Assembly: GCA_963771705.1 (NCBI GenBank)
Contig: CAVYUP010000005.1
Coordinates: forward strand, 124,001-188,000
Reading direction: 5' to 3'
DNA length: 64,000 nucleotides
DNA from: DATFVA01 sp963771705
Lineage (GTDB): Bacteria; Bacteroidota; Ignavibacteria; Ignavibacteriales; Ignavibacteriaceae
Shown: piece by piece, positions 63,594 through 64,000 of the stretch
Layout of the letters: each line of letters begins with the position of its first letter
Position numbering within the stretch: the first letter of the stretch is position 1
The notes under the pieces: model-generated
The model's database searches: none
The model's input: only the letters and a program-made list of their open reading frames with translations
Told to the model about the DNA's origin: nothing
Translations under genes and position numbers: made by a program

Positions 63594-64000
63594 GTGAATA
63601 AGTTTAAAAAACCTGTGAAAATTTCAAATCTTATTAAATCCACAAGGTTTAAGACGACCTTATGGTACTCCGGATTATTCCTTACTCTCGAGATTATTAT
63701 CGGAATAACGGTCTTTCTTTACCTGAAGCACAACATGGAAAAAGATCTTGACAGGTCTTTGTCGAAGCAGGCCGAAATGATATATAATTTTGTTGAAGAA
63801 AGTAAAATAGACCTTTCCAGTTTTAAGCCTGATTCAATTTATTCCTCACCGGATGAACTTGTATACGACCTTATTTTTGAAGCTGTTGCATTAAATCCCA
63901 GGAACAGTTACGTTCAGGTTGAACTTAACGACAAAATGCTATTTAAAACTCAAAATTTAATAGACCAGGACATCCCTTTTCCTAATATTCCTGAGGACAA
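63594..64000 (+). CDS. Sensor histidine kinase, N-terminal part (cut by window edge)
   Basis: The frame opens at a GTG (63594) and runs off the window after 135 codons; the frame is also open upstream to the terminator, so another start cannot be excluded. Residues about 27-45 form a transmembrane helix ('LWYSGLFLTLEIIIGITVFLY'-like segment, followed by a short basic-acidic juxtamembrane part 'KHNMEKDLDR'), then an extracytoplasmic sensor domain begins. This is the usual start of an HK of the OmpR-partner type. The kinase domain is outside the window. It should phosphorylate the regulator encoded at 62695. Confidence 0.75.
   Translation, partial: MNKFKKPVKISNLIKSTRFKTTLWYSGLFLTLEIIIGITVFLYLKHNMEKDLDRSLSKQAEMIYNFVEESKIDLSSFKPDSIYSSPDELVYDLIFEAVALNPRNSYVQVELNDKMLFKTQNLIDQDIPFPNIPED

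Overview
The window most likely comes from the Bacteroidota/Chlorobiota lineage, probably an Ignavibacteria-type heterotroph. Five large secreted proteins end in the C-terminal type IX secretion (T9SS) sorting domain with the 'QNYPNPFNP ... YNLLGQEV ... SSGIYFYK' pattern, and a sixth ends in a variant of it. There is also a PorV-like outer-membrane protein, a TonB receptor with an N-terminal carboxypeptidase-like domain, and an alternative complex III (ACIII) operon. Taxonomy is inferred from gene content only.

Region 1 (1-10,262, minus strand) is one tightly overlapping respiratory operon: actB, an actC-actD fusion, actF, pentaheme actA, cbb3 oxidase ccoN, a ccoO/ccoP-like fusion, a CcoS-like gene, two small unknown membrane proteins and actE. 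It should carry electrons from menaquinol through ACIII directly to oxygen. A further gene appears to start at base 13 and leave the window.

Region 2 (10.4-25 kb) is mixed: two giant T9SS-exported proteins, a deoxynucleoside kinase, a TspO-like membrane protein, tRNA-Lys(CUU), an S9 peptidase, a DUF2892/thioredoxin pair, two DoxX paralogues, and a zinc-finger anti-sigma/FecR-like protein without a neighbouring sigma factor.

Region 3 (25-34.5 kb) has an orphan OmpR-type regulator, two paralogous TPR proteins, a lipoprotein with duplicated GH2-type jelly-roll domains, an M36-like metallopeptidase, an 11-bp tandem repeat and an IS256-family transposase.

Region 4 (34.6-57.3 kb) is an envelope and secretion block: a TrmB regulator, two Omp28-like proteins, a T9SS protein with an internal duplication, a TlpA-type thioredoxin and a beta-barrel. 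It continues with the cluster DUF4397-like lipoprotein / TonB receptor / secreted protein / PorV-like protein, then a frameshifted SGNH hydrolase-TPR gene, a MOP-superfamily transporter and a DPP IV-type peptidase.

Region 5 (57.3-61.7 kb, minus) is a non-homologous end-joining cluster: Ku, two small membrane proteins, and LigD split at an A9 tract into a phosphoesterase ORF and a ligase-polymerase ORF. Region 6 (61.8-64 kb) holds a 15-bp minisatellite, a secreted Lys-rich protein and a two-component pair whose kinase is cut by the window edge. Intrinsic terminators lie directly in front of both the regulator and the kinase gene.

The strongest candidates for follow-up are the fused and rearranged ACIII-cbb3 operon with its two unknown small subunits, and the homopolymer-split LigD.
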